Below, piece by piece: positions 32,750-42,816 of a stretch of DNA of 64,000 nt (the stretch's first letter is position 1; each line of letters opens with the position of its first letter). The stretch is from Sporichthyaceae bacterium (GTDB lineage Bacteria; Actinomycetota; Actinomycetes; Sporichthyales; Sporichthyaceae): NCBI GenBank assembly GCA_036493475.1, contig DASXPS010000083.1, positions 1 through 64,000 of the forward strand, read 5' to 3'. Position numbers and translations under genes: made by a program. A model generated the notes under the pieces. The model had not been told where the DNA came from, did no database searches, and was given only the letters and a program-made list of their open reading frames with translations.

Positions 32750-33943
32750 TCACCGCCCCCGCGGGAGGCCGAGGACCCGCTCGGCGACGATGCTGCGCTG
32801 CACGTCCTTGGTGCCGGCCGCGATTGTCGTCGCGAACAGGTAGAGGTAGTCGTGGACCCAGGGGCTGCCCTCCTGCAGTCCCTCCAACCCGCGCAGGTCG
32901 ACCGCAAGCGCGCTGACGCGCTGCTGCAGCTGGGAGAAGAGCAGTCGCACCATCGAGGCCTCGGGGCCGGGCAGCGTGCTGCGCGCGTTGCGGCTGACCA
33001 CGGCCAGGGTCATCGCGAGGACGGCGTGGGCCTCGGCCCGGGCGGTGGCCAGGCGCTCGGCCCACCCGGCGTCGCAGATCAGCGTCCGGCCGGCGCGGTC
33101 GGTTCGGGTACGGGCGAGCTCGACGAGTTCGTCGACCCGGGCGACCAGCTCGACCTGCTCGGGCAGGAAGCCGGTGCCGCGCTCGAAGGACAGCGTGGAC
33201 ATCGCGACGCGCCACCCGTCGTCGATCGTGCCGACAACGTTGGACAGCGGGATGCGGACGTCGTCATAGAAGACCGCGCAGAAGTCGTCATGCCCGGTGA
33301 TCGTGGTGATCGGGCGTGCCTCGATGCCCGGGGTATCCATCGGGCACACGACCCAGGTGATGCCGTCCTGCCGCCGGGCCCCGGTCGAGGTGCGGACCAG
33401 CAGCTCCTGCTGCTGCGCGTGGTGGGCGTAGGACGTCCAGATCTTCTGCCCGTTGACCACGAGGTGGTCACCGTCTACGGCAGCGCGGGTCGACAGCCCG
33501 GCCAGGTCGCTACCGGCGCCCGGCTCGCTGAAGCCCTGGCACCAGATCTCCTCGCCGGACAAGATCGCCGGCAGGTGACGCTGCTTCAGCTGCTCGTCGG
33601 CGCAGGCAATCAGCGTCGGGCCCGCGTGGGCGTTGCCGACGAAGCAGACGCCGGTCTCGGTCGGAGCGCCGGCCCGGGCGTACTCCGAATACCAGATGAC
33701 CTGCTGCACCAGGGAGAGCCCGCGGCCGCCGTACTCGGCGGGCCAGCTGATGCCGGCCCAGCCCGCGTCGAACTGGCGGCGTTGCCAGGCGCGGTCGAAC
33801 TCCACCATGGCCCGGCCGTCGTACGGGCGCCGCTCGCGCGGGGCGTTCTCCGCCAGCCAGGTGGCGACCTCGTCGCGGAACGCCCGCTCCCCGGCGGTCA
33901 GCGTGAGGTCCAACAGCGCTCCCGGTTCGGCGGAGTTCGACAA
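32750..33943 (-). CDS. acyl-CoA dehydrogenase, full-length subunit
   Basis: 397 residues. Visible motifs are WCQGFSEPGAGSDLAGL, the NGQKIWTSYAHHA loop contacting FAD, and FERGTGF in the region of the catalytic base. The end, AGTKDVQRSIVAERVLGLPRG, is typical of the FadE subunits that pair with a smaller partner. It should oxidise an acyl-CoA at the alpha-beta bond and pass electrons to ETF. The TTG at 33943 gives the full N-terminus; the promoter box ends just before it, so a start some residues further in is also possible. It shares a transcript with the short subunit. Confidence 0.9.
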   Translation of the reverse strand: MSNSAEPGALLDLTLTAGERAFRDEVATWLAENAPRERRPYDGRAMVEFDRAWQRRQFDAGWAGISWPAEYGGRGLSLVQQVIWYSEYARAGAPTETGVCFVGNAHAGPTLIACADEQLKQRHLPAILSGEEIWCQGFSEPGAGSDLAGLSTRAAVDGDHLVVNGQKIWTSYAHHAQQQELLVRTSTGARRQDGITWVVCPMDTPGIEARPITTITGHDDFCAVFYDDVRIPLSNVVGTIDDGWRVAMSTLSFERGTGFLPEQVELVARVDELVELARTRTDRAGRTLICDAGWAERLATARAEAHAVLAMTLAVVSRNARSTLPGPEASMVRLLFSQLQQRVSALAVDLRGLEGLQEGSPWVHDYLYLFATTIAAGTKDVQRSIVAERVLGLPRGR

Positions 33944-33962
33944 CAGTGAAGATGATTTTATG
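33941..33962 (-). promoter_or_regulatory. promoter region with shared AATCAT box (site D)
   Basis: On the minus strand the gap between the fusion gene stop (33981) and the acyl-CoA dehydrogenase holds TAAAATCATCTTCACTGTTG. AATCAT-YT-CACTGTTG matches site C closely. The box touches the annotated TTG start, which suggests either a very short leader or a later true start codon. Confidence 0.5.
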
Positions 33963-33980
33963 TATTTCGCTGGGGTTGCG

Positions 33981-36616
33981 CTAGCACTGCTCGGTGGGCG
34001 CCTCGACGGGAACGGGGTCGCTGATGACGCTCACCCGGCCGGTCGAGCCGTCCAACTCGACGACCTGACCGGTCCGCAGTCGATGGCTCGCGCCGGGAAC
34101 GGCGACAACGCAAGGAATCCCGCATTCACGCGCGACCACGGCCGCGTGCGACATCTGGCCACCGGTGTCGGTGAGCACACCGGCGGCGAGCCCGAAGTAG
34201 GGGGTCCACCCCGCATCGGTGAAGGCGGCCACCAGGATCTCGCCCGGCTCCAGATCGATGAGGTCATCCGGGTCGAGAATGCGGACCGTCCCGCGCACGA
34301 CCCCGGCGGACACCCCGATGCCGGAGGCAGTGTCACCGCTGCGCAGTCCGTCGTCCGGGGCTTCGGGGACCCAGTTGCCGGAGAAGAATGCCGGGACCCG
34401 CACCGTGCGGAGCAGGTCGCGCTGCGCACGTCGAAGCGTGACCTGCTCACACGCATCCGCGGGGAGGACGAGCAGCTGATCCAGCGTCAGATAGAACGCA
34501 TCCTCGGGTGCATTCAGCAGCCCGGCGGCCGCGAGTCGACGGCCGCGTTCGAGCGCGGTCAGGCGGTAGGCATGCGCGCCGCGCACCCAGGCGTCGCGGG
34601 CGAGCTCCCGGGAGTGGTGCAGCCGATGGCACCGGGCCGCGATCGGACGCAGCGGTGCCCTCACCGACACGGGCGCGTCGAAGGCTCGGGCCGGTGCCTG
34701 TGCGGTCTTGGCCACCACGTCGAGAAACCGGTGCGGCGCGATGGCGAAGACCTCGCCGGCCAGTTCGAGCTCGCGCGGCCCGCGGTGCCCGTGCTCGGCG
34801 ACGGCGGCGCGCAGTCGACCGGTGAAAGCCGAGTGCGTCCGGTCGAGGACATCCAGTGCCGCATTCCCCGCACCGAGGGCAGCGGTCACCGCCTGCCGCA
34901 GCGCGGGGTCGGCCCGCAGCTCACCGGCCAACGACGTAGTGGCACGCAGCGCGGCGGCGCTCGCCAGGTCGCCGTCGTCGGCGCGGTCGGTCATCAGCGA
35001 CCCCAAACCGTGGTCGGACAATGCCCCGGTCACCGACGCGACGAACGCGGCCGCGTTGGACGACACGGCGGACGCGTCGACGCAGATGTCGTGGCTGAGG
35101 CTGAGGCGACCGAGCAGTTGCTCGTCGGTGAGTTGCCGCAGCGCCGCGGGAACGCGGAAGACCCCGCGCGCCTGACGATCAACGCGCTCGGCCTCCCCGC
35201 GCACGGCCGCGATCGAACGGATCGCGGCGACGCCGATGCGGGCTTTGTCCCGGGTCGAGAGCTTGACCTGAGGCGCCGTCACTTCGACCCCACCGAAAAG
35301 CGCTTCCCAACCCGAGGACCCGGACGAGCCCGGCATCGCGTTGGCCAGTGCCAGGATCACGGACAGGTTCGCGAACACGCCGTGGCCGAAGGACGCGGTG
35401 GAGCGGTCGGCCACGAGGTCGGCGATGTGCCGGGGGAGCTTGACGAGGTCGCCCATCGCCGCACCCGCGGTGCGCATGGAATCCATGGCGAGCTCGAGAG
35501 ACAGCGGCGTCAGCGGACCCGGCATGGCCTCGGAGGTGTTGGCCGAGGTGAAGGCCGGGATGGCCGGATCGACCAGCGAGTCGAACTCCCCGTTCAGCCC
35601 GGCCGGCCCGGCCGGGTGCATGCCCGGCGACGGTGGTAGCTCCGGATGTACCCGGCCGCGATAGCCAAAGGGCGAACGCCGCGGCAGGGCACGCCCGAGG
35701 ATGTAGGTCCGCCCGGCGCTGGCGCGGGCGAAGTCCTCGACGCACTCCCGCGAGGTCCAGCCGCACCGGAAGCCGAGCTCGTCCAGTCGCGGGGTGTCGA
35801 CGATCGGGAACCACAGCATGCCGCGGAAGCTGCCGGGGTCGAGGTCGCCCAGGCCGGTCTTCCAGAGCCCGGCGACCAGCTTCTCCAACGTGCTGCGGGA
35901 GAGTTCGACGTACCGGCGGCCGAGGATCTCGGCGATCTCCCGCATCGCGACGGTGTCCGGCGCGGCCAGATTCACCGGCCCGGACCAGCGCTCGCCGACA
36001 GCGCGGGCGAAGAACCGCCCGACATCTTCCGGATGCAGGAACTGCATCGTGTTCGTGTAGCCGCGCACACCGGGCAGGACCGGTGACGCGAAGTTCTCCG
36101 CGATGATGTTGTCCGCCTGCCGCCCGATCACGGTGCCGGCGCGGATCATCAGTGCGTCCAGGCCGCTGGCCATGATCAGCTGCTCGGCCTCGAGCTTGTG
36201 CACCGAGTAGGCGCTGTCCGGGTCGGGACGCTGGGGTGAGCTCTCCAGCAGCCGCGGCGGATTGTCCTGGTGGCAGCCGTACGACATGACGCTGGAGGCG
36301 AAGACCAGCCGTTTCACGCCGTGCCGATTCATCGCATCGATGACGTTTCGGGTGCCCCCGATGTCGATGCCGTGGGTGATCGAGACGTCCTTGTTCGGGT
36401 ACAGGTTCCACGCCAGGTGGACCACGGCGTGCATGCCCTCGACGGCGTCGCGCACCTTCCGCACGTCGCGGATGTCGGCGGCCCGGTAGTCGGACATGCC
36501 CGGCGGCAGCCGGTCGGGCCGGGTGCGGGACAGCCCGACGACCTCATGGCCGTGCATGGCCAACCGCCGGACGACGTCCCGCCCGAACACCCCGGACGCG
36601 CCGGTGACCAGAACCT

Positions 36617-36620
<4 letters not shown>
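33981..36620 (-). CDS. fusion: NAD-dependent epimerase + helical region + PEP-utilising swivelling domain
   Basis: 879 residues. Residues 1 to about 300 are an extended SDR: GASGVFGRDV, SSVMSYG and catalytic YSVHK. The middle is helical and contains a Ser/Ala/Met-rich part (SEAMPGPLTPLSLEL), similar to the opening of the 26732 protein (AEAMPGITTPLGW), then FYLTLDQLL. The end is a swivelling domain: GIGVSAGVVRG and DTGGQMSHAAVVARECGIPCV with His near 826. As in the 526-residue homologue the ATP-grasp domain is missing. GTGA overlap joins it to LivF. This architecture is unfamiliar to me; a phosphotransfer or dehydratase role coupled to the epimerase cannot be stated from sequence. Confidence 0.8.
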
Positions 36621-37309
<689 letters not shown>

Positions 37310-37310
37310 G

Positions 37311-39197
37311 TCAGGCCTCCTGCAGCCGGGCGTGGACCGGGCCGCCCTTGGCGCGCAGCTCGTCGCGCGAACTGCCCAGGGCGCCCGGTCCGAGCGGGCT
37401 TGCCGTCGCCGACCGGCCGGTGAGCAGCACGGCAAGGATCGCGGCCAGGCCGAAGCCGGGCAGGAAGTACTGGGTGGTGTTCGGGTCGCTGATGTAGCCG
37501 TACGGCAGCGTCAACATGGCCGCGGCGAACAGCGGTGCGCTGACCCGGCCCCGGCCACTGATCGCCAGCACCGAAAGCCACAGCAGCGACGACAGCGGGA
37601 AGAAGGCCTGGCTGGACGTCGACAGGCCCTGGGCACCGAGCAGGGCACCGGCGATCGCGGCCATCCACGCCGAGATGCAGAACACCAACACCTTGGTGAC
37701 GTTGACGCTGAGGCCGGCGGTGGACAGCGCCGTGGGGCTGTCCGCCATCGCCTGCAGCAGGCGGCCCAGCCGGCTGCGGCTGATCGCCACCACCAGCCAC
37801 AGCGCGGCCACCGCAATGGCGAGCAGCACGTAGTAGAAGGCGCGATCGGAGCGGAAGCCGTCCGGCCGGGCCACCGCCCGGTTGTTCAGCTTCCCGAACA
37901 TGAACGTCGTGGTGTACAGCAGTTGCTGGACGAGCACACCGAACCCGAGGGTCGCGAGCGCGAGGTAGAGCCCGGACAGCCGGATCGCCGGCAGTGCCAC
38001 CAGCGCGCCGGCCGGGACCGCCACCAACCCGACCCCGATCAGCGCGAGGGCCCACGGCACGCCGGAGTTCTGCAGGTGGTGGAAGGTCGTCCCGCCGAGC
38101 GCCGCGAACGCGGCATGGCACAGCGAGATCTGGCCCGACGTGCGGACCAGCAGATTCAACGAGGCGAACAGCACCACGAACGCGGCGGCGCCGGCGTAGA
38201 GCGGCAACCGCGCGCCGACCAGGTCGGGCACCAGGATCGCGCCCACCAGCGCGATCGCGAGCAGGGGGAGCTTGGCCGGGCGCGGAATCGGATCCAGTGG
38301 CGGGGGCAGCCGCCGGTCGGCGCCCGCGGCGCCCAGCCGGCTCGTCCGGACCGCGATCAGCACTACCACCAGGACCAGGAAGGGCACCGACCCGGGCAGC
38401 CCGGACAGCGACTCGTAGGTGGCGGTCCACTTGCCGACCAGCGCCTGCGCGACGCCGATGCCCAGACCACCGAGCAGCGTCAACGGCAGGCTGCGGAACA
38501 GCCCCACCGCCGCGGCACCGAACGCCTGCAGCACCAGCAGGCTGAGGAAGAGCGAGTCCAGGCCGGCGGTCGGCGCGATGAGGATTCCGGACAGTGCGGC
38601 GAACACCGATCCGGTCACCCAGGCGGTCCGCCGGACCAGCGCGGTGCTGGTACCGGCCAGCGCGAGCAGGTCGGGGTTGTCGACCACCGCGCGCATCTGC
38701 GTGCCGAGCGCGGAGAACCGGAAGAAGGCGACCAGGCCGCCCACCGTGCCCAGCGCGATCAGGAACGTCGCGAGTTGGTCGTAGCCGACGACGATGCCGG
38801 CGAGCGGGAATCCGTGCGTGGGCAGGAAGCCGGGGAAGACCAGCGGCGTCGCGCCGTAGTGCGCGATCAGCAGGCCGACGATGCCGATCTGCAGACCGAT
38901 CACCGCAACGACCTTGTAGGCGACCGTGGTCTCGGCCAGGCGCCGGGCCAGCAGTTCCAGCAGCAAGCCGAAGACCGGCGCCACCAGCCCGAGGACGACG
39001 ATCAGCGACAGCCAGGCCGGCAGACCCTGCTTCTCCCGGACTTCGAAGTACGCGTAGGCGCCGAGTGCGCCGGTCGAACCGTGGGCGAGGTTGAACACGC
39101 CGCTGGTGACGTAGGTCAGCGTCAGGCCGGTCGCGGTGAGCGCGTAGACCGCGCCGCTGACCAGGCCGACGACGAGGACGGCGAGATAGGCGTTCAC
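37311..39197 (-). CDS. fused LivH-LivM branched-chain-amino-acid-type ABC permease (locus 2)
   Basis: 628 residues, same design as 20899-22788. The LivH half opens VVGLVSGAVYALTATGLTLTY and contains GVFNLAHGSTGA. The LivM half has RTSGQISLCHAAFAALGG and LPAIRLSGLYLALATLGFGV. The many hydrophobic segments imply about 17-18 helices. GTG 39197 overlaps the upstream small membrane protein by GTGA, the same junction as in locus 1. It is expected to pass the ligand of the tandem lipoproteins at 41305-44303. Confidence 0.92.
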   Translation of the reverse strand: MNAYLAVLVVGLVSGAVYALTATGLTLTYVTSGVFNLAHGSTGALGAYAYFEVREKQGLPAWLSLIVVLGLVAPVFGLLLELLARRLAETTVAYKVVAVIGLQIGIVGLLIAHYGATPLVFPGFLPTHGFPLAGIVVGYDQLATFLIALGTVGGLVAFFRFSALGTQMRAVVDNPDLLALAGTSTALVRRTAWVTGSVFAALSGILIAPTAGLDSLFLSLLVLQAFGAAAVGLFRSLPLTLLGGLGIGVAQALVGKWTATYESLSGLPGSVPFLVLVVVLIAVRTSRLGAAGADRRLPPPLDPIPRPAKLPLLAIALVGAILVPDLVGARLPLYAGAAAFVVLFASLNLLVRTSGQISLCHAAFAALGGTTFHHLQNSGVPWALALIGVGLVAVPAGALVALPAIRLSGLYLALATLGFGVLVQQLLYTTTFMFGKLNNRAVARPDGFRSDRAFYYVLLAIAVAALWLVVAISRSRLGRLLQAMADSPTALSTAGLSVNVTKVLVFCISAWMAAIAGALLGAQGLSTSSQAFFPLSSLLWLSVLAISGRGRVSAPLFAAAMLTLPYGYISDPNTTQYFLPGFGLAAILAVLLTGRSATASPLGPGALGSSRDELRAKGGPVHARLQEA

Positions 39198-39628
39198 CGG
39201 CCGCAGATTCCGCAGCCGGCGGCGTCGTCCGGGGCCGGTTCGATCGGCTTCCCCGCGAGCAGCGGGCACTCCGGCAGGTGTGCGCGCGTCATGCCCGGCG
39301 CGCGTACCAGGCCGCCGCTCGGCACCGACATGTCAGCCACGGCTTCGCCGGCCCGGGTCGGCCGGGCCAGCGCCGCGAACTGCACCGCACGTCGCGCGGC
39401 GACGCGCCGCCGCGCCCGAGCGACGACGCGGCCGGACAACAGCCAGTACAGCGCCACCGCGGCCGTGGCGACGTCGAGCCAGGGCAGCTGCTTCGATGTC
39501 CGACCGTGGCCGGCGGCCTGATACCAGCACACGGTGAGCAGGATCAGGCAGGCCCCGCCGGCGGCCGCGACCAAGCGGGCCTCGCGCGGCAACCAGGGCA
39601 GAGCCGGGGTCCGGGTGGGGGCGGCCAT
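39194..39628 (-). CDS. small membrane protein with C-terminal CxxC motif (locus 2)
   Basis: 144 residues, homologous in position and design to 20435-20902. Two hydrophobic stretches lie at about 18-38 and 52-68. The C-terminal part reads HLPECPLLAGKP and ends GCGICGR, so the C-LL-G-P...CxxC set is conserved although the rest has diverged. ATG at 39628 is used; GTG at 39643 would create an 11-base overlap with the upstream gene but has no ribosome site. No known family recognised. Confidence 0.68.
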   Translation of the reverse strand: MAAPTRTPALPWLPREARLVAAAGGACLILLTVCWYQAAGHGRTSKQLPWLDVATAAVALYWLLSGRVVARARRRVAARRAVQFAALARPTRAGEAVADMSVPSGGLVRAPGMTRAHLPECPLLAGKPIEPAPDDAAGCGICGR

Positions 39629-39632
39629 GTGC

Positions 39633-40025
39633 TCAGGCCTCACCGCGCGAACCCGGCGAGGCGGCCACCCGGTGCCGGGCCCGCCCGTCATCGATCGGCG
39701 CTGCGGGCGGCTCGGGCGTGGGCAGCGCCACCCCGGCGTCGTGCAGCGCACGCAGCACCTCGGTCTGGGCGAGGATTGCCGCCTCGACAGCGTCCATCTT
39801 GCGCCACTCGTCGCGCAGGTCGGCCGAGAGCCACAGCGTGGTCGCGGTGGCCAGCGCGAAGATCCCACCGAGACCGCAGGAGATCAGGTACGGCAACTGG
39901 CCGGCGACGATGCCCTGGCCGCTGACGCCGTACCAGCCGTCAACGAGCAGCACCACGCCGACCACACCCGACAGGACGGCCAGCGCGCGGTCCGGCTGCG
40001 AGCGGAGGAAGGTCAGCGGGTCCAC
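39633..40025 (-). CDS. small two-helix membrane protein of the transporter module (locus 2)
   Basis: 130 residues. Two membrane helices at about 13-32 and 46-64 frame GWYGVSGQGIVAGQLPYL, followed by TTLWLSADLRDEWRKMDAVE. This core is nearly superposable on 20103-20438. The tail is longer and Pro/Ala rich. GTG at 40025 overlaps the surface protein gene by exactly 13 bases, as in locus 1, with AAAGG about 8 bases before it. The conserved SAD-RDEW segment just after the second helix probably faces the cytoplasm and may contact the permease or ATPase. Confidence 0.75.
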   Translation of the reverse strand: MDPLTFLRSQPDRALAVLSGVVGVVLLVDGWYGVSGQGIVAGQLPYLISCGLGGIFALATATTLWLSADLRDEWRKMDAVEAAILAQTEVLRALHDAGVALPTPEPPAAPIDDGRARHRVAASPGSRGEA

Positions 40026-41317
40026 GGCAGGGCCTTTCGCAGGACGGCGAACAGACCGCTCGAGCCGAGCAACGCGGCGCCGGCGAGCACGAGGATGAGA
40101 TAGCAGGACAGCACCGTCCCGGAGACGCCGGTCCGCGCCACGACCCGGTCGGCCTGAGGCTGCATCAGATCGACGGTTCGCGGGGCCGAGCTGAGCGCAC
40201 CGGTGCTGGGCCCGACGGCGGTGCCGGGCAGGGCCGCGTTGTCGATACCGGTGGCGCCGGGCGCGGCGGCGGCGGTATCGGTCGGCGCGGTCGAGGTAGC
40301 GGCGCTCTGGTCGAAGCTCTGCGCGTCGGCGTTCGCTGACACCTGCCCGAAGATGTAACGGGTGATGACCGGGACGCCGCTCTGCGGGTCCTTCTGGGTC
40401 AGGCTGATCTGCACGCCGGCCGAGGTGATGCTGGTCTTGGTCTGGCTCTGCGTGATGTAGGTGAGTTCGATCCCCGCTTGCTTCAGGATCGTGTTGAGCG
40501 CGGTCACGTCGACCGGTGTGCTTTGGCCCGGCGCACCGGTGAACCCCTTCGGGCCGAACGCCGCAGGGGTGCCGGCCACCGAGACCGTCCCGATCGTGAA
40601 CGAGCTGGCCGGGGTGAACACCCCGCCGGGGGTGACCGTGCCGGTCGCGTTCGCGATGAGCCCGGACAGCTGAAGCAGGCCGCCACCGACGCTGACCCCG
40701 GTCGCGTCCGACGTCGCGACCGCCGTGGTGGTCCCCGCCGGGTTCTGCCCGGCCCCGGCGGTGGCTGCGACGTGCGCGACCGAGACCCCCACCCCGCCCT
40801 GCACGCTGGAGCTGCCGGACTCCCCCTTTGCGGAGGCGCTGGTCGGTGTGCAACTGGAGGTCATCGTGTACGGCAGCCGCCCGGGTAGCCCGGCGCCCTC
40901 GGTATCGGGGACGCTCACCGACTGCGTGTCACCGGCGCACCGCGCGTTCGCCACCAGCGGGTAGCCCGGCATTGCGAACGGCAACTGGTGACCCTGGTCG
41001 GCCGCCAGACCGCCGATGAGGCCCGGCGCGGAGACGGCGAGATCCCCGGGGTAGGGGTAGCTGGAGAACGCCTGCTGATTGACCGAGGACGAGCTGGCCT
41101 GGGCCACCGGGGCCGACAGGTCGATCGGCGTCTGGGCGACAGGGAACTGGTCGGAGGACATCATCAGCCGCAGGCCGACTGCCGCCGCGCCGGCCTGGTA
41201 GCTGCCGGCCGCCCGCGCGCTGTCCTGCCCGGCCCCGACCGCCCCGATGGTGCCGACCGCGATCAGGGTCAGCGCCCCGGCGGCGCGGGTCGCGCGGCGT
41301 CTCGTCATGGTCGACAT
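40013..41317 (-). CDS. surface protein of the transporter module, one C-terminal membrane helix (locus 2)
   Basis: 434 residues. The start is ATG 41317 with GAGGA upstream. A signal peptide spans about residues 1-37 (cleavage near ARAAGS). The exported part is Ser/Thr/Ala/Gly rich, has two extra cysteines (NARCAGD, SSCTP) not found in the locus 1 protein, and shares TPIDLSAPVAQAS, PGDLAVSAPGLIGGL and PGYPLVA with it. A membrane helix near residues 400-422 and a basic tail LRKALPWTR end the protein. It overlaps the preceding lipoprotein gene and the following small gene by 13 bases each. Function unknown. Confidence 0.72.
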   Translation of the reverse strand: MSTMTRRRATRAAGALTLIAVGTIGAVGAGQDSARAAGSYQAGAAAVGLRLMMSSDQFPVAQTPIDLSAPVAQASSSSVNQQAFSSYPYPGDLAVSAPGLIGGLAADQGHQLPFAMPGYPLVANARCAGDTQSVSVPDTEGAGLPGRLPYTMTSSCTPTSASAKGESGSSSVQGGVGVSVAHVAATAGAGQNPAGTTTAVATSDATGVSVGGGLLQLSGLIANATGTVTPGGVFTPASSFTIGTVSVAGTPAAFGPKGFTGAPGQSTPVDVTALNTILKQAGIELTYITQSQTKTSITSAGVQISLTQKDPQSGVPVITRYIFGQVSANADAQSFDQSAATSTAPTDTAAAAPGATGIDNAALPGTAVGPSTGALSSAPRTVDLMQPQADRVVARTGVSGTVLSCYLILVLAGAALLGSSGLFAVLRKALPWTR

Positions 41318-42816
41318 GCCGTCCTCAGTCCGTTCGGTGTCTGCCATGCTGCGCCATCCGTGGCCTGCATGACGAACCAGCACTTGGAGTCCGGGGTGGG
41401 CGCGCCGCTGGTGAGATTGATGGGCGGGACCAGGCCGCCCAGGGTCTCGTTGCGGATCCCGCCTGCGGCCTTCATCAGCGCGGCCGAGGTGACCGTCGCG
41501 TCGGTCTTGCCGACCACGTGGAGGAAGCGCTCGAACAACAGGCCGGCGGTCCAGCCGAGGGGCGCCGCCGGCCCGGCGGGCCGGGAGCCACCGTAACGTG
41601 CGAAGGCTGTGACATAGCGTTTGTAGGTGGGGTTCTCGGCGTCCTTACCGGTCAGACAGCAGAACGGCATCGTGGGCAGCTGAAGCCGGATGTTGCCGAG
41701 GCCCGGCTTCGTTTGGGTGTCGGGATTGACGCTTGCGTAGAGCTGTACCCACCTCGGGTTGAATCCCTGGCGTGCGCAGGACTGGCCAATGCGCTGCAGC
41801 CCGGACGGATCGACGATGGCCATCGCGGTAGTCACGCCGGCGGCCTTCATCGCCGAGCATTCACTGGTGAAGTCCAGCTGCGTTAGGCTGATCTGCTTGG
41901 TGTAGGCCAGGTCGAGCCCGTTCTTCGTAGCGTATTGATCGTCGACGATCCAGGTCTTCCCGTCGGCGCAGGCGCGCGCCTCCTGGCAGTAGAGGAAGCC
42001 GAACTTGTTGTTCGCGGTGCCGGCGTGGGCCGCCTCGTAGGCGATCGCCCAGATGCTGCTCTGCGGCGCGGCGCATTGATTGACGAAGGCGCGGGACTCG
42101 TTGTAGACGGACGAGCCGCAGTCGCCGCCGATCGACGGGACGCCTTTGCTCTCCAGGTAGGACCGGTAGCCGGCCGCGGTGAGGGTCGCCATCGAGCCGA
42201 CCAGCGCGACGGCACCGTCGTTCTCCACGCAGCCGCGGACCTCGGCGAGGGCCACATTCGGGTCCGACCCGGAGTCCTTCACCAGCAGCCGGATCTGGTG
42301 GCCGTTCACGCCGCCGCCCGCGTTCACGTCCCCGACCCAGGCTTGCAGACCGTTCACACCCTGGGCGATGGCCGCGCCGGGCGGTCCGTCGAGCTCGGAG
42401 ACCGAACAAATGGTGATCGGCTTGTTGTCGGTCTTGACCGCGGCCGTTGCGGTGCGCCCGGTGCCCGCGGTGTTGCCCTTGATCGGCGTGCTGCCGGGCG
42501 CCGGTGACGGGGTGCTCGCCTGCGGCCCGGGCCGGGCCGATAGGCCACCGGCCGGCGTGGCGACGCGTGGCACCGCGACCGCGACGGGGGCAGTTGCCGC
42601 AGTGCCGGAGTCAACAGCGGCGCGCTCGCCGCTGGAGGGCGCGCCGATGCCGCTGGAGTCCCGGCCGAGCGTGGTGGTCGAGCCATGGTTCAGCGCGGTC
42701 AGCTCGGCCTGGGTCAACCGTGACCCGCAGCCGGCCAGCAGGGTCAGACCCAGCGCGCCGGGCAGCACCACGCGCAGAGCTCGCCCGCCCCTGGACTTGG
42801 CCGTCACTGTCGGCAT
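41305..42816 (-). CDS. substrate-binding lipoprotein, branched-chain-amino-acid type (locus 2, copy 2)
   Basis: 503 residues. The lipobox is LTLLAGC, followed by GSRLTQAELTALNHGS; a Thr/Ser/Ala/Pro linker of about 100 residues leads to the binding fold (ITICSVSELDGPPGAAIAQG, GAVALVGSMATLTAAG, SIGGDCGSSVYNES). Cysteines are plentiful (CQEARACADGK, CCLTGKDAEN) and conserved with copy 1, implying disulphides. It is a tandem duplicate of 42804-44303. The chosen start, ATG 42816, makes a 13-base overlap with that gene. Confidence 0.9.
   Translation of the reverse strand: MPTVTAKSRGGRALRVVLPGALGLTLLAGCGSRLTQAELTALNHGSTTTLGRDSSGIGAPSSGERAAVDSGTAATAPVAVAVPRVATPAGGLSARPGPQASTPSPAPGSTPIKGNTAGTGRTATAAVKTDNKPITICSVSELDGPPGAAIAQGVNGLQAWVGDVNAGGGVNGHQIRLLVKDSGSDPNVALAEVRGCVENDGAVALVGSMATLTAAGYRSYLESKGVPSIGGDCGSSVYNESRAFVNQCAAPQSSIWAIAYEAAHAGTANNKFGFLYCQEARACADGKTWIVDDQYATKNGLDLAYTKQISLTQLDFTSECSAMKAAGVTTAMAIVDPSGLQRIGQSCARQGFNPRWVQLYASVNPDTQTKPGLGNIRLQLPTMPFCCLTGKDAENPTYKRYVTAFARYGGSRPAGPAAPLGWTAGLLFERFLHVVGKTDATVTSAALMKAAGGIRNETLGGLVPPINLTSGAPTPDSKCWFVMQATDGAAWQTPNGLRTACRP

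Noticed and set aside
37332-39521. Long plus-strand frame (729 codons) opposite the LivHM permease
   Set aside because: Antisense shadow of a membrane protein; composition dominated by Arg, Gln and Gly, no domain, no start signal.
39628-39643. GTG 39643 as start of the Cys-tail membrane protein
   Set aside because: No ribosome site, and the five extra residues do not improve the match to its paralogue; ATG 39628 preferred.
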